Source: Paragonimus skrjabini miyazakii (taxonomy: Eukaryota > Platyhelminthes > Trematoda > Plagiorchiida > Troglotrematidae). Taken from it: 64,000 nucleotides of DNA. The notes below the pieces were generated by a model. That model was not told the origin of the DNA. It worked only from the letters and a program-made list of their open reading frames with translations, and did no database searches. Location: NCBI GenBank assembly GCA_014338405.1, contig JTDE01000301.1, forward strand, positions 99,458 to 163,457, read 5' to 3'. Below, piece after piece: positions 63,201 through 64,000 of this stretch. A program made the position numbers and the translations under genes. The stretch's first letter is position 1; each line of letters starts with the position of its first letter.

Positions 63201-64000
63201 ACGTAGACCTATCTGTCTGGAAGAAGTACGCATGCTCTAATGCAATATAAAAGGGAGATTTGTCATGTCCACTTATCATTTTACAGAACCGCGGAACGAT
63301 GCCGATGTTATGGCGCCTGATCCCAATTACACATCTTGATTTCGATATCTGTTTACCAACAAACCCTGATCATTACTGCTTCAACCTACGCATACTTCCT
63401 TCAGTATCGCTGTATCCAGGACCAGTAAAACATATTTCTATTTATGACCAAAGTATGCGAAATTCTCATGAGGAGCTCAAGAAGTGTTATACTCGTTACT
63501 GTACCACCAAATTAGTCTTGCTGGTTTTCTTTTACTTCTGCAATAAAGTTTCGCTTAAAGTTTAATGCATACCTCTCATAGAGACAAAGAATGTGTGTGT
63601 TACTACGAATTTTAAAGAATGTTTTTGTGTGTTAGAAAATAAAGGCCACATTCTTGGTTTGTTTAGTTTGGTTGTGCTAGACTTGTTTGCAACACCGATT
63701 TCGGCGTTCTAAATTACCGCGCAAGAGCAGCCAAAGGTTTCTTACACCCTTTGTTAATCTCCTAGTTACACGTTTGCGTTTAACAGAGCCAGTAGTGTGG
63801 CATCATTTTATCTTAAAGATAATAGGCAATTTGTTTTACTCACACGGTTTAATTGTTATCATTGCTCTCATTTGTGTTTACAGTTCTACTTATATGAAAG
63901 CTGTTTAGATCTGACTGACGGCTTTAAATTTTTTAAAATTTACTTCTTTATGAAAAAGTTGATTATTGTCCACTAGATTAAAATATGGTTAACGTTTTGC
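60281..64000. other. Gene-free stretch
   Basis: No gene is recognised. The plus-strand frame 63260-63565 (101 codons) follows an acceptor-like TTATCATTTTACAG and contains AATAAA near its end, so a terminal exon is conceivable, but nothing in the protein is familiar. A perfect palindrome CTGAAGTG-TT-CACTTCAG lies at 63151-63168. Confidence 0.4.

Overview
This is a gene-poor, AT-rich eukaryotic window with two 100-base assembly gaps. I found no convincing host gene: no chain of exons, no rRNA, no CRISPR, and no true tRNA. What can be read is an archive of decayed mobile elements. The combination of Penelope-like retroelements (PLEs) carrying hammerhead ribozymes with a tRNA-promoter repeat that also carries a hammerhead ribozyme (the architecture known from the schistosome SM-alpha family) suggests a flatworm, most likely a trematode and perhaps schistosomatid. 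That placement is inference; no host gene confirms it.

Layout. 1-7.3 kb: anonymous sequence. 7.3-8.64 kb (minus): a 1.35 kb remnant of a PLE reverse transcriptase with several RT blocks still readable but the catalytic YVDD block missing. 17.28-17.7 kb (minus): a tRNA-like SINE head next to an unidentified 98-codon open frame. 18.49-18.86 kb (plus): the end of a second PLE with its GIY-YIG region. 21.48-21.58 kb: gap. 25.85-26.85 kb: the best preserved element, a 5'-truncated PLE bounded by two 228-bp inverted terminal repeats, each holding a hammerhead ribozyme. 36.99-37.18 kb (minus): a third GIY-YIG remnant. 34.7, 38.57-39.25, 41.33-41.57 and 59.98-60.28 kb: copies of one repeat family with pol III A and B boxes, three of them with a hammerhead. 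The 38.6-39.25 kb cluster is an inverted dimer with preserved unit-to-unit junctions. 40.77-41.26 kb: a GC-rich island. 45.49-45.58 kb: second gap. 47.04-47.26 kb (minus): the C-terminal part of a Tc1/mariner-type transposase. 56.65-56.74 kb: another tRNA-like SINE head. 57.7-58.05 kb (plus): another PLE GIY-YIG remnant. 58.74 and 59.46 kb: two hammerhead-like motifs typical of retroelement ends.

How the pieces work together: PLEs supply reverse transcriptase plus a GIY-YIG endonuclease. The short tRNA-promoter repeats encode no protein and would depend on such an enzyme in trans. Both classes carry self-cleaving hammerhead RNAs that could cut multimeric transcripts into units. Every coding part here is broken, so the window itself should make no active enzyme, although some ribozyme cores look intact. 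All calls come from reading the sequence by eye; no alignment or database search was run.
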